From: Alsobacter soli
GTDB taxonomy: Bacteria; Pseudomonadota; Alphaproteobacteria; Rhizobiales; Beijerinckiaceae
DNA length: 64,000 nucleotides
Reading direction: 5' to 3'
Assembly (NCBI GenBank): GCA_945883115.1
Contig: CAMCXA010000004.1
Coordinates: 1-64,000, forward strand
Positions 26,805 to 34,704 of this stretch are shown piece after piece. How positions within the stretch are numbered: position 1 is the stretch's first letter; each line of letters starts with the position of its first letter. Below the pieces are notes generated by a model. It was not told the origin of the DNA and ran no database searches. It was given only the letters and a program-made list of their open reading frames with translations. The translations under genes and the position numbers were made by a program.

Positions 26805-26847
26805 CCAGAGTGCGACAAAATTAATGGTTCTGCCAAACGCACTCTGG
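26805..26847. terminator. Inverted repeat between convergent genes
   Basis: CCAGAGTGCG and CGCACTCTGG form a perfect 10-bp stem with a 23-base loop, placed between the stops of the + ABC transporter gene and the - secreted-protein gene. There is no strong T-run, but the position suggests a bidirectional terminator. Confidence 0.5.
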
Positions 26848-26873
26848 ATCCATTATAAGCACCATCGATGCGT

Positions 26874-27209
26874 TTACTGAAACAGCAACTCGTTTTCGCG
26901 GATGATAATGATTTCAGCCTTGCAATAATCGACATCGTAATCGAAATACGTATCGTCCGTAAACGTGATCTGCGTTCGGACAACACAATTCCCCTCGCTT
27001 GTTCTGAAATCCATGATGAAGGTCTCCCCAGGATTGATCCGATCGCCGGAAATCCAATTACTGGACCATTGCCCGTCCTCTTTGGTTCTAAAATGCCTAA
27101 CTGGAACCGAAGAGCCATTGGTAACTTCAAACTTCCAACTATCCCGAGCATTAACACTTGGCATTGAGCTAAATACTATCAACCCTGCCAATACTAATCT
27201 AATGATCAT
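26874..27209 (-). CDS. Small secreted protein, unknown
   Basis: This 111-residue product has a signal peptide (MIIRLVLAGLIVFSSMPSVNA, cut near residue 21). The mature domain is about 90 residues, beta-rich, with two Cys (NCVVRT and DYCKAE) that could form a disulfide. The periodic hydrophobic pattern (WKFEVTNGSSVPVRHF, TFIMDF) suggests an immunoglobulin-like sandwich. AAGGAG stands 7 bases before the ATG at 27209, so a start at 27242 is rejected. The gene is markedly AT-richer than its neighbours and lies in an AT-rich patch, a sign of possible recent acquisition. I do not recognise the family. Confidence 0.65.
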   Translation of the reverse strand: MIIRLVLAGLIVFSSMPSVNARDSWKFEVTNGSSVPVRHFRTKEDGQWSSNWISGDRINPGETFIMDFRTSEGNCVVRTQITFTDDTYFDYDVDYCKAEIIIIRENELLFQ

Positions 27210-27408
27210 AGCGATCTCCTTGACTAAATTTGATTTAGACATTCTTTCAATACTGTAAATATATAATGTAATTATATTCTATAATAATCACATTTACTTC
27301 GACGCATGGAAATTTTATACAAATACAGTAATGAGAAGATTACCGTAACGTAATATAAACAATTGTGCAAATGATTTTAAAAAGATAGTCTAAATCGACA
27401 AAAAAGCA
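27210..27408. other. AT-rich intergenic patch
   Basis: This is the most AT-rich stretch of the window, with runs such as AAATATATAATG and ATAATATAAACAATT. It holds the promoter of the small secreted protein and probably the 3' region of the glycosyltransferase gene. No gene or clear hairpin was found. Confidence 0.5.
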
Positions 27409-28416
27409 TTACAAGGAGCGCGCTGCGTCGCGGACATTCGTCAGGAATTGCTGCGTCGCGCGATCAAATGAAAACTTTAGGGCAAACTCCCGGCACCGCG
27501 ACCCCGGAATCGCCAGTGCTCCCCGCGCCGCCTGCCCCAGATCCGCATCCACAATCCCGACATCACCCGCGGCAATCTCGCCGATCAACCCCTCACCCGG
27601 AAATGCCGCCACCGGAGTCCCCGACGCCAAGGCCTCCAACAAAACGAGGCCGAATGTTTCCGTCACACTCGGAAACACAAACACATCCGCCGCCGCATAA
27701 AGGGCCGCCAGCTCCTCGCCAAAGCGCGCGCCGAGAAACGTCACATCCGGATAAGCCGCTTCAAGCCGCGCACGATCCGGCCCGTCACCCACCATCACTT
27801 TCGACCCCGGCAGATCGAGCCCCAAAAACGCCTCGAGATTCTTCTCCACCGCCAACCGCGCCACACAGAGAAAAATCGGCCCGGGCAGCTCCAAAACCTT
27901 CTCCGCCCGCGGACGGAAAAGCGCCGCATCAACCCCGCGCGACCATAACATCAGCCGCTCGAACCCCTTTTCCCGCAATTCTGTTGCAAGCGACTCGGTC
28001 GCGACCATCGTTCCCGCGCCCGCATTGTGAAACCGCCGCAATAACGCATAGGTCACCCGCTCCGGTATCGGCGCCCGCGCCGCCATATATTGCGGATACC
28101 GCGTGTGATAACACGTCGTATGGCGAATGCCGCGCTTCCGGCAATATTGCGTTGCCAGCAACCCGAGCGGCCCTTCGGTCGCAATATGCACCGCATCGGC
28201 CTTCATCTCGTCCATGACAGCAGCCATTTTTTGCGGGCGCGCGACGGATAATCTGATCTCGTTATATCCCGGCATGGCAAAAGTCCGGAAGCGGTCAGGT
28301 GTAACAAAAACGATCTCGTCCCCGAACCGCGGCGCCGACTCCGCCAAATGCTCAAGACTACGAACAACGCCGTTCACCTGCGGGTGCCACGCATCGGTGA
28401 CGATCAGGATCCGCAT
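27409..28416 (-). CDS. Glycosyltransferase family 4, probable glycolipid synthase (Agt-like)
   Basis: This is a GT-B glycosyltransferase of 335 residues. The N-terminal half has DAWHPQVNGVVRSL and the acceptor-side CYHTRYPQY. The C-terminal half has FLCVARLAVEKNLEAFL and the nucleotide-sugar motif ETFGLVLLEALASGTPV. Its start shares one base with the stop of the upstream metallophosphoesterase gene (TGATG), so they are translationally coupled. In marine and rhizobial alphaproteobacteria the plcP-agt pair replaces phospholipids by glucosyl- or glucuronosyl-diacylglycerol when phosphate is scarce. The coupling and the Pho box favour that role; the sugar donor cannot be told. Confidence 0.75.
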   Translation of the reverse strand: MRILIVTDAWHPQVNGVVRSLEHLAESAPRFGDEIVFVTPDRFRTFAMPGYNEIRLSVARPQKMAAVMDEMKADAVHIATEGPLGLLATQYCRKRGIRHTTCYHTRYPQYMAARAPIPERVTYALLRRFHNAGAGTMVATESLATELREKGFERLMLWSRGVDAALFRPRAEKVLELPGPIFLCVARLAVEKNLEAFLGLDLPGSKVMVGDGPDRARLEAAYPDVTFLGARFGEELAALYAAADVFVFPSVTETFGLVLLEALASGTPVAAFPGEGLIGEIAAGDVGIVDADLGQAARGALAIPGSRCREFALKFSFDRATQQFLTNVRDAARSL

Positions 28417-29219
28417 CAGGCTGCCGGTCGATATTGCCTGCCGGCCAGTTGGATGACATCACCGATCTCGGCAATCTTGGTCCAGTGAACAATATGAAGC
28501 GAGCCGTCATGCTCCTCCACCAGCGCCGAGCATGAATCAACCCAGTCGCCCGTATTGGCATAGATCACGCCCAGCATATTCCTGAGCACAGGCGCATGAA
28601 TATGACCACACACAACGCCGTCAACATTGGCACGCGCGGCGTCATTCGCCACGGCCTTCTCGAAAGCACCAATGAAATTGACCGCCCGTTTCACCTTCTG
28701 CTTGCCCCACCCCGAAAAAGACCAATAGGACAGGCCAAGCCGCCGCCTGACCCACCCGATCGCAATATTGATCGCGACCGCCATATCATAAGCCCAATCG
28801 CCCAGATGCGCGAGCCATTTGACGTTGTTCACCACAACATCAAATTTGTCGCCATGCAGAATGAGCAGTCTCTTGCCATCGGCAGTTTCGTGGATCGTTT
28901 CCTCGAGAATTTCCACGCCACCAAAGTTCATGCCCACATAATCGCGGAGAAATTCGTCATGATTGCCGGGCACATAGATCATCCGCGTGCCCTTCCGGAC
29001 TTTGCGCATAAGCTTCTGCACAACGTCATTATGCGACTGCGGCCAGTACCAACCTGATTTGAGACGCCACCCGTCGATAATATCACCGACGAGATAGATC
29101 GTTTCAGCTTCAACATGTTTTAAAAAATCAAGGAGCAAATGGGCCTGACAGGCCTTGGTACCCAAATGGACATCTGACAGAAAGAGCGTCCGGATTTTCC
29201 GACTTTTCGTATCGTCCAA
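28416..29219 (-). CDS. plcP: Metallophosphoesterase, probable phospholipase C PlcP
   Basis: This calcineurin-like phosphoesterase of about 267 residues has all metal motifs: SDVHLGTKACQ, VGDIIDGWRLK, PGNHDEFLRDY, LHGDKFDVVV and CGHIHAPVLR. Alphaproteobacterial PlcP, a relative of LpxH, cleaves phosphatidylglycerol and other phospholipids to diacylglycerol during phosphate starvation. The TTG start at 29219 is chosen because GGAGAGG lies just before it, while the farther GTG (29255) would fall inside the promoter that follows the Pho box. It is the first gene of a two-gene unit with the glycosyltransferase. LpxH-type activity in lipid A synthesis is the alternative, but the context argues for PlcP. 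Confidence 0.75.
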   Translation of the reverse strand: MDDTKSRKIRTLFLSDVHLGTKACQAHLLLDFLKHVEAETIYLVGDIIDGWRLKSGWYWPQSHNDVVQKLMRKVRKGTRMIYVPGNHDEFLRDYVGMNFGGVEILEETIHETADGKRLLILHGDKFDVVVNNVKWLAHLGDWAYDMAVAINIAIGWVRRRLGLSYWSFSGWGKQKVKRAVNFIGAFEKAVANDAARANVDGVVCGHIHAPVLRNMLGVIYANTGDWVDSCSALVEEHDGSLHIVHWTKIAEIGDVIQLAGRQYRPAA

Positions 29220-29264
29220 AACCCTCTCCCGACCGCGCCCCTGAAACAGAAACACCTGATTTTC

Positions 29265-29282
29265 GTGACACTCTCATGACAG
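29265..29282 (-). promoter_or_regulatory. Pho box upstream of plcP
   Basis: On the minus strand the sequence reads CTGTCAT-GAGA-GTGTCAC: two 7-base direct repeats spaced by four bases, the PhoB recognition pattern. The first repeat matches the CTGTCAT consensus exactly and the second differs in its first base. It ends 46 bases before the proposed plcP start, the right place to replace a -35 element. This predicts induction at low phosphate. Confidence 0.7.
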
Positions 29283-29344
29283 TCCACGATAATCACATAA
29301 TTCATGTCATAAGTGACGATAGGAAGGTTGCTTAGGCTCGAGTG

Positions 29345-30163
29345 TTAGCTGGCCCAATTCTGTTTGAAATCGCCATAGAGCGTAATGCCGCCGCACGCGT
29401 AGATTGTTTGACCCGTAATATAGGCCGCCTCGTCTGACGCCAGAAATGCGTAAACGGCCGCAATCTCTTCGGGATCGGCGGCGCGGCCCATGGGAATGTG
29501 ACTTTCCACATTCGCCTTCTGCTCGGGATTATGTCGCCACGCATCATTCATGCTCGTTAGAACCGCCCCCGGACCAACCGCATTCACGCGAATCCCGCGA
29601 TCAGCGAATTCGAGCGCCAGCGTCCGAGTCAAATTTCCCAGCCCTCCCTTGCTGATCGAATAAGCCAGAAACCCCGGTTTCGGGATCACTTCATGCACGC
29701 TGGTCGTATTGATGATCACGCCGCCACCAGCGCGTGCGAGAAAATGCTGGATCGCCGCCTCGGCACAATAGGCCTGCCCGGTCAGATTCACCGCGATAAC
29801 CCGCTCAAGCGCCTGATGATCAAAGCCGTCACCCGGCGTTGCCGCCTGGATACCCGCATTATTGATCAAAATGTCGAGACGCTTCCAGTCACCAATCACC
29901 ACGTCCATCATCTCCTTGATCGCCCTAGGCGAAGCGATATCCGCCTCGACCACAATGTGCGGACGACTTGGTCGGCCATGCCGGGCATCAACCGCTCGAA
30001 CCGCCTCGAGCGTCTCGGCCGCTTCAGCTGCATCGCGGTAATGATTGATGGCTACCACAGCGCCCTCGGCCGCGAAACGCTCCGCTATTGCTCGGCCGAT
30101 GCCCCGCGAACCGCCGGTTATCAGCGCAAAACGGCCGTCAAGTCGGGAAGATAAAAGTGTCAT
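29345..30163 (-). CDS. Short-chain dehydrogenase/reductase
   Basis: This 272-residue NAD(P)-dependent SDR has the dinucleotide motif TGGSRGIGRAI at about 16-26, the stabilising NNAG motif, and the catalytic Ser...Tyr-x-x-x-Lys as TTSVHE...YSISKGG. VNAVGPGAV and the C-terminal GQTIYACGG region are typical of 3-oxoacyl-ACP reductase or glucose-1-dehydrogenase-like members. The Arg after Ser in TGGSRGIG suggests NADP preference. The substrate is unknown. It lies upstream of the plcP-agt pair on the same strand, but the Pho box between them suggests separate transcription. Confidence 0.87.
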   Translation of the reverse strand: MTLLSSRLDGRFALITGGSRGIGRAIAERFAAEGAVVAINHYRDAAEAAETLEAVRAVDARHGRPSRPHIVVEADIASPRAIKEMMDVVIGDWKRLDILINNAGIQAATPGDGFDHQALERVIAVNLTGQAYCAEAAIQHFLARAGGGVIINTTSVHEVIPKPGFLAYSISKGGLGNLTRTLALEFADRGIRVNAVGPGAVLTSMNDAWRHNPEQKANVESHIPMGRAADPEEIAAVYAFLASDEAAYITGQTIYACGGITLYGDFKQNWAS

Positions 30164-30248
30164 TTGTTCGTGTCCTGTTCAATACCGGCACTACGGATCC
30201 GTTGATCCATGGAATACTCAAGGATTGGAGAGGTTTACCAGTTGTTTT

Positions 30249-30902
30249 TTAGCCGCGAAAGCGCTTTTTCGGAAGTAATCGATATCCCAGCAGCACTATT
30301 AAAATGCCGGCATAAATCGCCGGCCATAGTAAATCTCGCTTCACAAGCCACCAGTAATGAGCAACGCCAAGTATAGCTATAATATAGACAGAGCGATGCA
30401 GCAAAATCCAACGATGTCCGCCTAGGCGTTGGACCCAGCCTCTCGTCGACGTAACCGCAAGCGGAACGAGCAAAATGAACGCAGCGATCCCGACAAAAAT
30501 AAAGGGCCTTTTAAAGATATCCCGGAGAACCTCGTCGAAATAAAAGAAGCGGTCAAACGCGATATAGGACATGAGATGCAGGAACGCATAGAAGAACGCA
30601 AAAAGCCCCGCCATACGCCGGAATTTGATCAGGTCATTCAGCCCTGTGATCCGTCTCAAGGGTGAAATCGCCAGCGTAATCAGCAAAAAATAGATAGCCC
30701 AGTCCCCCGTCCGATGGAGAATCTTTTCAGCAGGATTGGCACCGAAAAGCCGCGTATTACCCGTCAAAAATGCAATGACAATCTCGGTCACCGGCCACAG
30801 CGAGACGATGAAAACCGCTACTTTCAGACCAAAAACAAGTCTTTTTCTGCTAAAACCGCTTGATTCGGAAACAGTCCGAAGGCGAGAAACCTGATCGCCC
30901 AT
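30249..30902 (-). CDS. msrQ: Heme-binding membrane subunit MsrQ
   Basis: MsrQ (formerly YedZ) is a six-helix b-heme membrane protein that passes electrons from the quinone pool to MsrP. The 217 residues show His-containing helices (AFLHLMSYIAF; RWILLHRSVYIIAILGVAHY) that bind heme. LHRTGDWAIYFLLI and RRMAGLFAFFYAFLHL are conserved. It begins two bases after the msrP stop at ATG 30902; an overlapping TTG at 30908 is the alternative start. Gene order msrP-msrQ and the motifs leave little doubt. Confidence 0.9.
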   Translation of the reverse strand: MGDQVSRLRTVSESSGFSRKRLVFGLKVAVFIVSLWPVTEIVIAFLTGNTRLFGANPAEKILHRTGDWAIYFLLITLAISPLRRITGLNDLIKFRRMAGLFAFFYAFLHLMSYIAFDRFFYFDEVLRDIFKRPFIFVGIAAFILLVPLAVTSTRGWVQRLGGHRWILLHRSVYIIAILGVAHYWWLVKRDLLWPAIYAGILIVLLGYRLLPKKRFRG

Positions 30903-30904
30903 GA

Positions 30905-31846
30905 TCAATAATTCACTTTCAGGTCCATCCCCGAATAAAGACTTGCGACCTGTTCACCATACCCGTTGAATTTCTCGGTATCCCGGCTCGCAAAGAAATC
31001 CGGCAGGAGCCTCTCCCGCTTCTGGGTCCAACGCGGGTGATCCACCTCCGGGTTCACATTCGAGTAGAACCCGTATTCTCTCGAATTAGCTGCTACCCAT
31101 GCCGTTACCGGCTGTTTTTCGACGAATTCGATCCTGACAATCGATTTTCCGCTCTTGAACCCGTATTTCCAAGGCACGATCATCCGCACAGGCGCACCAT
31201 TCTGGTTCGCCAATGTCTGCCCATACATGCCGACCGTCAGCAATGTCAGCGGATGCATCGCCTCGTCTATGCGCAGCCCCTCTGTGTAGGGCCAATCAAG
31301 CATGTCGCTTCTAAGCCCGGGCATTTCGGACGGGCGGTTTACGGTCACGAATTTCACATACTTGGCCCGGCTTGTCGGCTCCACAAGCGCCGCAATCTTG
31401 TTGAATTCCAGTCCGATCCACGGGATCACCATCGACCACGCTTCAACGCAACGGAAGCGATAAATCCGTTCCTCAAGGCCCATATCGATGAGCTGGTCGA
31501 CATCAATTGTTCGCGGTTTTGTCACTTCGCCAACAATCTCGATGGTCCACGGCTTCGTCGTCAATGTGCCGGCATTCCGGGCCGGATCACTCTTCGACGT
31601 GCCAAACTCGTAGAAATTATTATAGGACGTCGCCAAATCATGATCTGTCGGGGTATCAGAGATCTTTGGTGCCGTGTTGGGAAGCGCCTCAAGTGGTCGG
31701 CGGAGACCTGATGCAAATGCCGCTTTCCCCATCATTGCCAAGGCACTGCCGCCTGCAGCAGCGGCTAATAAAGCCCGACGGTTCAGATAAACCTCCCTGG
31801 GGGTAATTTCCGATGACGGAATAGGTTTTGATATCAATCGCGGCAT
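30905..31846 (-). CDS. msrP: Protein-methionine-sulfoxide reductase catalytic subunit MsrP
   Basis: MsrP is a periplasmic molybdopterin enzyme that repairs oxidised methionines in envelope proteins. The 313-residue precursor has a Tat signal with the twin Arg in [17 protein letters not shown] and cleavage near ASG. The mature part has the sulfite-oxidase-like fold with the molybdenum-ligand Cys in [15 protein letters not shown] and the [13 protein letters not shown] substrate region. ATG 31846 is chosen because GAGGGAG stands 6 bases before it; the TTG at 31864 overlaps that site. It forms an operon with msrQ. Confidence 0.92.
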   Translation of the reverse strand: MPRLISKPIPSSEITPREVYLNRRALLAAAAGGSALAMMGKAAFASGLRRPLEALPNTAPKISDTPTDHDLATSYNNFYEFGTSKSDPARNAGTLTTKPWTIEIVGEVTKPRTIDVDQLIDMGLEERIYRFRCVEAWSMVIPWIGLEFNKIAALVEPTSRAKYVKFVTVNRPSEMPGLRSDMLDWPYTEGLRIDEAMHPLTLLTVGMYGQTLANQNGAPVRMIVPWKYGFKSGKSIVRIEFVEKQPVTAWVAANSREYGFYSNVNPEVDHPRWTQKRERLLPDFFASRDTEKFNGYGEQVASLYSGMDLKVNY

Positions 31847-31940
31847 GGGTGTCTCCCTCGTCAATTTTCCTGACCAAATAGATACGCACGCAACATTTTT
31901 TGGACCTTAAGCATCCTTGAATTTAAAAAAGGCGGTAGAC

Positions 31941-32867
31941 TTACCCACAAACAAACGCCTCAACCGAAGGGCGGTTTGGAATTGGTGCCACCGCACCATA
32001 TCCCTGTGTCGATAATGCGGCAGCACCATTTGCATAACGCGCCGCTAAAAATGGGTCGCCGCACCGCCTCCACTCCGCGAGAAATGCGCCGTCAAACGTA
32101 TCACCCGCACCTGTGGCATCAACGGCGTTTACAACCATCGTCGGAACATGTCGCTTCTCTGCTGGTGTCGCGACCATCGTCCCTTCCTTGCCAAGGGTTA
32201 GAGCAACAATTTGGCACCCGAGAGCCAAATAAGCATCACAGATGTCATCCGGCGTCTGTAACCCGGTCAATTGTCTGGCATCGTCTAGGCCGGGAAGGGC
32301 AATGTCACTAAGCGCAAGCGCCGCATGGATAACCGCCCGTGCCCGGTCAAGCGGCCAAAGTCGCAATCTCAAATTTGTATCATAACTCGTGACCGTTCCC
32401 GATGACCGAGCGTGTCTCAATGCTTCGAATACAAGATCACAAGCGCTCACAGAGATCGCCTGACTGATCCCCGAAACATGCAGAATATGCGAGGATTCAA
32501 TCAACTCTTTAGGAAGATCGGAGACGCCCATCAAACTCGCGGCAGATCCTGCGCGATAATAACTGAACTGGTGGCCGTCTTGGCCATGCGATATAAAATA
32601 AATCCCGGTCCGCGCATCTGATCGCACCTTTACGCTGTCACGGTTGACGCCTTCCCGATCCCATAAATCCAGAAAACCCTGCCCGAACGCATCATCTCCG
32701 ACTGCCGTCACATAGGCGACACGGGCACCCTGTCGGGTGGCGGCAATTGCCGCGTTCGATGTATCTCCGCCATAGCCGGGCAGATAGAGTTTCTCCCCGG
32801 CACGCATCGTTTCACTGAATTCCATCAGCGGTTCGCCGATGGCGACGAGGTCATAAGAGCGGTTCAT
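31941..32867 (-). CDS. PfkB-family sugar kinase, probably 2-keto-3-deoxygluconate kinase
   Basis: This ribokinase-fold kinase of 308 residues has the N-terminal LVAIGEPLMEF and GGDTSNAAIAATRQG motifs, typical of KdgK, and the ATP/anion-hole signature DATGAGDTFDGAFLAEW with the catalytic Asp. KdgK phosphorylates 2-keto-3-deoxygluconate to KDPG, feeding the Entner-Doudoroff branch of uronate and galactonate use. Other PfkB sugars cannot be ruled out. The UxaA-type dehydratase about 6 kb away may produce such a keto-deoxy acid. It reads away from the hsp20 gene. Confidence 0.75.
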   Translation of the reverse strand: MNRSYDLVAIGEPLMEFSETMRAGEKLYLPGYGGDTSNAAIAATRQGARVAYVTAVGDDAFGQGFLDLWDREGVNRDSVKVRSDARTGIYFISHGQDGHQFSYYRAGSAASLMGVSDLPKELIESSHILHVSGISQAISVSACDLVFEALRHARSSGTVTSYDTNLRLRLWPLDRARAVIHAALALSDIALPGLDDARQLTGLQTPDDICDAYLALGCQIVALTLGKEGTMVATPAEKRHVPTMVVNAVDATGAGDTFDGAFLAEWRRCGDPFLAARYANGAAALSTQGYGAVAPIPNRPSVEAFVCG

Positions 32868-32939
32868 AATAAAACTCTCGGAAATGGTATGCGACTAGTC
32901 TTCTCGGATGTTCATCGGATTGGCAACTCCTGATACCCT

Positions 32940-32969
32940 CTTGAACATGCGATTTAAACCACCCATATT
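32940..32969 (+). promoter_or_regulatory. RpoH (heat-shock sigma) promoter for hsp20
   Basis: CTTGAA (32940-32945), a 16-base spacer and CCCATATT (32962-32969) match the sigma-32 pattern CTTGAA...CCCATnT. Transcription would start near 32976, giving a leader of about 70 bases before the hsp20 ATG. This fits heat induction. Confidence 0.6.
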
Positions 32970-32997
32970 GTTGATGTGGCTATAAGGGCCATGGAGT

Positions 32998-33045
32998 GCT
33001 GCATAAGCAGGCTTCCACTACGAAGTGCCTCGAAGGGGCTTCGCC
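32998..33045 (+). promoter_or_regulatory. Thermometer-like 5' leader of hsp20
   Basis: Successive hairpins precede the start codon. CTGC-ATAA-GCAG (33000-33011 region) comes first. GGCTTC is partly complementary to GAAGTGCC with a bulge (33010-33029). Last, CGAAG-GGG-CTTCG (33031-33043) holds the Shine-Dalgarno AAGGGG in its stem and loop, two bases before ATG. CGAAG occurs twice and CTTC twice, so alternative pairings are possible. Short leaders of this kind (ROSE or related) melt on heating to free the ribosome site. Confidence 0.5.
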
Positions 33046-33474
33046 ATGACACGAATATCGCCTTTGTCGTCGCCATTTCTGCTTGGCTTCGATGACATCG
33101 AACGGGCTCTCACACGGGTGTCTAAATCCGCCAATGACGGATATCCACCCTACAATATCGAGCGTCTGGCTAAAACGGAACAAGAACCGGAGCGGCTCAG
33201 GATAACCTTGGCTGTTGCAGGCTTTACACAAGAACAATTGGACGTCTCGGTCGAAGAGAACCAACTGATCATCCGTGGCCGTCAAATCGATGATCAAGAA
33301 CGTTTTTATCTGCATCGCGGCATAGCCGCTCGGCAGTTTCAACGGAGCTTCCTCCTCGTCGAAGGCATGCAGGTACTCGGCGCCGATCTTTCTAATGGGT
33401 TACTTTCCGTCGATCTGATCAGGCCGGAGCCTGACCGGGTCATCCGTAAGATCAATATTCTCAATCGCGATTGA
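33046..33474 (+). CDS. Small heat-shock protein Hsp20 (IbpA-like)
   Basis: This ATP-independent holdase of 142 residues has an alpha-crystallin domain at about 30-125. YPPYNIERLAKTE opens it, RLRITLAVAGFTQEQLDVSVEENQLIIRG is its core, and a short C-terminal tail follows. ATG 33046 is preferred because AAGGGG is placed 7 bases before it; an upstream in-frame GTG at 33025 lies within the structured leader. The heat-shock promoter and hairpins upstream give two layers of temperature control. A DUF1150 gene follows in the same direction, the usual neighbour in Hyphomicrobiales. Confidence 0.92.
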   Translation: MTRISPLSSPFLLGFDDIERALTRVSKSANDGYPPYNIERLAKTEQEPERLRITLAVAGFTQEQLDVSVEENQLIIRGRQIDDQERFYLHRGIAARQFQRSFLLVEGMQVLGADLSNGLLSVDLIRPEPDRVIRKINILNRD

Positions 33475-33520
33475 GGCCCGTTCAAATGATGGTCACTTTC
33501 AACCGCTCAAGGAGGGTTAA

Positions 33521-33799
33521 ATGAATATCAAGACCGCACATCAGATCTCGGAACATATCGCTAATTCGATGACAATTGAGACACTTGCCGCTTTGGGCGG
33601 TGGTAAATTGGCCTATTTGAAACCGATCAAGTCAGACGAAATCAGTGCTATCTTTCCAGGTGCTCCGCAAATTGCACCAGGCCTGAGTCTGTTCGCACTG
33701 CTGGCTGCTGACGGATCACCGATCCTGATCACTGATTCGCGTGATGCCGCCCTTGCAAACGCAATGGAACACGATCTCGAAACCGTAAGCATTCACTGA
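33521..33799 (+). CDS. DUF1150 family protein
   Basis: This 92-residue cytoplasmic protein matches the DUF1150 pattern: TLAALGGGKLAYLKPI, PGLSLFALLAADGSPI, TDSRDAALANAMEHDLETVSIH. The family is found next to hsp20 in many alphaproteobacteria and has no proven function. The near-perfect Shine-Dalgarno AAGGAGGG sits 4-5 bases before ATG. The 46-base gap from hsp20 suggests co-transcription and co-induction by heat. It ends just before a convergent hydrolase gene. Confidence 0.88.
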   Translation: MNIKTAHQISEHIANSMTIETLAALGGGKLAYLKPIKSDEISAIFPGAPQIAPGLSLFALLAADGSPILITDSRDAALANAMEHDLETVSIH

Positions 33800-33803
33800 T
33801 CGT

Positions 33804-34586
33804 CTAGGTTTTTTCGACCTCGACCATGCGTGTCATCTGGTCGAGAAAATCAAGAAGGATGTCGATTTCAGCCGGGCGACTGAGAGAATGATCTCCGCCT
33901 TTGATCAAAGTCAGGCTCGCGGGATCATCTGCGAGGCGCTCCATCAGCCTTAACGCGTGCTGCCACGGCACGTCCAAATCTTCCATACCTTGAAGGATCC
34001 TGACAGGGCATCCTGTGTGAATGGGGTGATCAAGCAGAAGATGGTTCCTGCCATCATCAATCAGCTTCAATGTGAGTGTAATCGGCCCCCTGTCCGTTGA
34101 ACGAATCCATTTTCCTTGCTTTTGCAGGGTTTTACGGGTCTCCATATCAAGACGATCCCAAAGAAGCCGCTCGGTAAAGTCCGTTGCAGGCGCAATCAGA
34201 ATGGCGCCTTTTGGCGCTTTAAGCCCCTGCCGTGCCAGCGCCTTGATTGCAAGCAGAGCAAGCCATGCACCCATGGATGAACCAACAAGAATGGCTGGTT
34301 GATCATCAAAATGCTTCAGCATGGCGATGCTGTCGGCAAGCCAGTCTGAAAGCGTACATTCCTCGAAAAGTCGCTCGGAGTGCCCATGGCCACTATAATC
34401 AAACCGAACAACGGAATTTCCGCGTCTTTGCGCCCATTCCGCGACAATTGAAGCCTTTGTCGACTCCATATTTGAATAAAAGCCCCCGAAGAAAAATACT
34501 CGGGGACCCTTTCCCTTGAATGCTTTCACCGCAATTCGACTTTTCGCTCGCCCAGTTCCGTGCTCAATAAATTGCAAATCAGTCAT
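33804..34586 (-). CDS. Alpha/beta hydrolase (serine aminopeptidase-like)
   Basis: This 260-residue alpha/beta-fold hydrolase has the nucleophile elbow GSSMGAW (Ser near 106), the oxyanion strand FFGGFYSNM and the catalytic His in KGGDHSLSRP near the C-terminus, with an Asp in LQGMEDLDVPW. The fold resembles BAAT/peptidase-S9 lipases and thioesterases; the substrate is unknown. ATG 34586 is chosen because TAGGAG stands 5 bases before it; a longer frame to 34871 enters the neighbouring promoter region. It is divergent from the glycosyltransferase gene. Confidence 0.85.
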   Translation of the reverse strand: MTDLQFIEHGTGRAKSRIAVKAFKGKGPRVFFFGGFYSNMESTKASIVAEWAQRRGNSVVRFDYSGHGHSERLFEECTLSDWLADSIAMLKHFDDQPAILVGSSMGAWLALLAIKALARQGLKAPKGAILIAPATDFTERLLWDRLDMETRKTLQKQGKWIRSTDRGPITLTLKLIDDGRNHLLLDHPIHTGCPVRILQGMEDLDVPWQHALRLMERLADDPASLTLIKGGDHSLSRPAEIDILLDFLDQMTRMVEVEKT

Positions 34587-34704
34587 GTTGCTCCTAAACA
34601 TGCGCGCCTGGCAGCAAAAGAGTGCTACAAGCGTTGAGTCAGTGATAAGGGCACCCGAATCGATAAAACCGATCCGAGAAGAGTCCGAATAGAGCCGGTT
34701 TGAG

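Noticed and set aside
31907-31921. TTAA-N7-TGAA near msrP, possible CtrA site
   Set aside because: Second half-site is wrong by one base and there is no cell-cycle context.
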